From Deltaproteobacteria bacterium (GTDB lineage: Bacteria; Myxococcota_A; Polyangia; Polyangiales; Ga0077539): a DNA stretch of 64,000 nt. How positions within the stretch are numbered: the stretch's first letter is position 1; each line of letters opens with the position of its first letter. Shown here in pieces: positions 62,100 to 64,000 of the stretch. The notes beneath the pieces were generated by a model. That model was not told the DNA's origin, made no database searches, and worked only from the letters and a program-made list of their open reading frames with translations. The stretch is from NCBI GenBank assembly GCA_030694465.1, contig JAUXYJ010000068.1, positions 1-64,000 on the forward strand. The letters run 5' to 3'. A program made the position numbers and the translations under genes.

Positions 62100-63968
62100 C
62101 TACATGTCCCGGGGAGTCATTGGGACGCACGCCCCAGTGACGCAGGCCTCGGTCGAAGCGCAGCAGACACCACCGCAGAGTGGCTGAGAGCCCGCACAGA
62201 CGCAGCCGCCGGACATGCAGCTGGAGCCCGCGGGGCAGGCCTGACTGCATCTACCGCAGTGAAGATCGTTCGATTGCAGGTCGACTTCACATCCGTTTGC
62301 TGGGTTGTTGTCGCAGTTTGCGTAGGGCGGTGCGCAGGTCAACCCACAGGCCCTCGTCACGCACGTCGCTGTGCTGTTGGGACCGGACGGACACCGGTTG
62401 CCACACATGTTGCATTGCGCGGGCAGTCGCAGGTCAGCCTCGCAGCCGTTGGTCGGGACGCTGTCGCAATCGGCAAAATTGGGGAGGCACGCGAAACGGC
62501 AGGCTCCTGAGCTGCACTGCGCGACCGCGTTGGCGACCGTTGGACACATCATGCCACAGCCGCCGCAGTGGGCGACGTTGGAGGTCGTGTCGACCTCGCA
62601 GCCGTTGCCAGGGACGCGGTCGCAATCGGAAAAGCCGGGGGTACAGACAAACGAGCAGCGGCCCGCCGCACAGCTCGCGGTGCTGTTGGCCACCGAGCAG
62701 TTGTTATTGCAGGCGCCGCAGTTCAAAACGGACAGGCTTGAGTTGACCTCGCAGCCGTTGACGGCGTTGCGATCGCAGTCCAGAAAGGGTGCGTTGCAGG
62801 CGCTGACTTGGCAGACGCTGCCACTGCAACGGGGGGTGCCATTGGGGGTCGCGCAGTTGCGACCACAGGTACCACAGTGCGGGAGCGCGACCCTCAGGTC
62901 GATTTCGCAGCCATTGAGCGCGTTGCCGTCGCAGTCTCCGAAGTTCGAATTGCAGGCCGAATAGCTGCACGAACCCGCGATGCAGCGTGCGGTCGCGTTG
63001 GCCGGCGCGCACGTTCCCCCACAGCGACCACAGTGTGCGAGCGAGGTCATGAGGTTGACCTCACAGCCGTTCGAAAAACTTCCGTCACAGTCCGCCCAGC
63101 CAGCATTGCATCGCAAGATCGCGCAGGAGCCAGCGGCACAAGTCGAGACCGCGTTTGCGGCCGAACACGTTCTGCCACACGCGCCGCAGTTGCTCACGCT
63201 GTTGCGGGTGTCGACGCAGCTCGCGCCGCATCGGACAGCCGGAGCCGTGCATCCTGACCGGCACGCACTAACAGAAGAATCACACACTGGGTTGGCGCCC
63301 GAGCAGCGCTGCCCACAGGCGCCACAGTTGGCGTCGGTGCCCAGCGCAGTCTCGCATCCGTTGCTCGCCAGGCCGTCGCAATCGCCAAAGCCAGCGTTGC
63401 AGCTCGCGACCACGCAGCGTCCAGCCCCACAACCGGCGACCGCATTGGGAAGCGAGCACGCATTGCCACAGCTGCCACAGTGATCCACCGCGCGCTGGAG
63501 ATCTACGCAGCCACCGTCGCAGCGCGTGTCTGTGCCCGAGCAACCCGAGACGCAGCGAGCCATGGCGCGATCGCAGGTCGGTTGCGGTTCGGCGCAGCGC
63601 GTCCCGCACGCGCCGCAATGCTGGTCGCTGGGGACCTGCGCCTCGCAGCCGTTGCGAGGGTCGCGATCGCAGTCCTCGTATCCCGGACGACAGCGCAAAA
63701 CTCCGCAAACACCAGCGCTACAAGTCACTTCAGCGTTGTCGAGAGCGCACGCGTTGCCGCACGCACCACAGTGCGCGACGTTGCTTTGCAGATCCTCGCA
63801 TCGTCCGTTGCAGCTCGTCGAGCCGTCCGAGCAGACAAGCACATCCACGGTCGTGGCGTCTGTTCGGCCAACGTCTTCGCCAGGATGCCTCGCGTGAGGA
63901 AGGGCGCAGGCGCTCAGTGAGGTGCCTATCACGACGCACACGAGGCAAATCCAAAGCCGAAATCCCAT
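62100..63968 (-). CDS. Cys-rich tandem-repeat lipoprotein
   Basis: 622 residues from ATG 63968 (GTG 63977 also possible). Signal with lipobox (LWICLVCVVIGTSLSAC). Then about 11 units of 40-50 residues containing HCGACGNAC, CDR/CDG and NGCE at regular spacing, for example NVAHCGACGNAC, DCDRDPRNGCEAQ and NCGACGQRC. Over 70 Cys in all, which suggests a rigid rod of disulfide-linked modules at the outer surface. Such repeats are common in Myxococcota and are not enzymes. The stop TAG is directly followed by the glycosyltransferase GTG. Confidence 0.85.
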   Translation of the reverse strand: MGFRLWICLVCVVIGTSLSACALPHARHPGEDVGRTDATTVDVLVCSDGSTSCNGRCEDLQSNVAHCGACGNACALDNAEVTCSAGVCGVLRCRPGYEDCDRDPRNGCEAQVPSDQHCGACGTRCAEPQPTCDRAMARCVSGCSGTDTRCDGGCVDLQRAVDHCGSCGNACSLPNAVAGCGAGRCVVASCNAGFGDCDGLASNGCETALGTDANCGACGQRCSGANPVCDSSVSACRSGCTAPAVRCGASCVDTRNSVSNCGACGRTCSAANAVSTCAAGSCAILRCNAGWADCDGSFSNGCEVNLMTSLAHCGRCGGTCAPANATARCIAGSCSYSACNSNFGDCDGNALNGCEIDLRVALPHCGTCGRNCATPNGTPRCSGSVCQVSACNAPFLDCDRNAVNGCEVNSSLSVLNCGACNNNCSVANSTASCAAGRCSFVCTPGFSDCDRVPGNGCEVDTTSNVAHCGGCGMMCPTVANAVAQCSSGACRFACLPNFADCDSVPTNGCEADLRLPAQCNMCGNRCPSGPNSTATCVTRACGLTCAPPYANCDNNPANGCEVDLQSNDLHCGRCSQACPAGSSCMSGGCVCAGSQPLCGGVCCASTEACVTGACVPMTPRDM

Positions 63969-64000
63969 TGCTGTCACCGATCGTACGTCAATCGCTGGTT

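Noticed and set aside
62180..63920. Long plus-strand frames over the Cys-rich repeat gene
   Set aside because: Generated by the repetitive codon pattern of the minus-strand protein.

Overview
The window is high-GC DNA from a Myxococcota-like (deltaproteobacterial, probably Polyangia-type) chromosome. This placement is inferred from a PEGA-tailed Ser/Thr kinase, many Asp/Ala/Pro-rich lipoproteins, Cys-rich tandem-repeat surface proteins, a sigma-54 response regulator and the Trp-secE-nusG-rplKAJL-rpoBC locus. No rRNA or species marker was compared, so the exact taxon is open.

Layout. 1-5794 is a decayed, mobile-element-rich zone: an IS66-type transposase running off the left edge, an IS3 orfB fragment, a panE-like pseudogene, a two-copy 70-nt repeat, a few accessory ORFs and a tyrosine-recombinase remnant that stops 2 bp from the 3' end of the tmRNA gene (ssrA, 5797-6155, minus). 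The ordinary chromosome resumes with prfC. 7861-14300 holds an alpha/beta hydrolase, two ATGA-coupled propeller-like genes (one with a zinc-ribbon-like N-terminus), and an ATGA-coupled pair made of a Met-rich YHYH lipoprotein and an unusual Sco-cytochrome c-YHS fusion.

14375-27863 carries a CoA-thioester catabolic gene set: benzoate-CoA-ligase-family enzyme, creatininase-family hydrolase, APC permease, acyl-CoA dehydrogenase, enoyl-CoA hydratase, RidA, SDR, 4HBT thioesterase, 3-oxoadipyl-CoA-type thiolase and 3-hydroxyacyl-CoA dehydrogenase. The set resembles 2-aminobenzoyl-CoA pathway clusters but lacks their signature flavoenzyme within the window. 27899-38673 contains MerR, Lnt, a lipid kinase, an Fe-S CCG protein, a PEGA kinase, an FNR-like reductase, an RluA-type pseudouridine synthase, an isochorismatase-family hydrolase and an NtrC-type regulator.

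38807-54565 is the translation/transcription locus, all on the minus strand: tRNA-Thr(UGU), tRNA-Tyr(GUA), tRNA-Gly(UCC), tRNA-Thr(GGU), rpmG, tRNA-Trp(CCA), secE, nusG, rplK, rplA, rplJ, rplL, rpoB, rpoC. Two departures stand out: tuf is absent from its usual place after tRNA-Thr(GGU), and a secreted-protein gene on the opposite strand lies between rplL and rpoB. 54747-63968 holds a TPR lipoprotein, a divergent RNase HII-like protein overlapping a CapA-like gene, a DUF4920-like lipoprotein, a molybdopterin-binding-domain protein, a lipoprotein hydrolase, tRNA-Gln(CUG) and tRNA-Glu(CUC), a TPR-bearing family 2 glycosyltransferase and a Cys-rich repeat lipoprotein.
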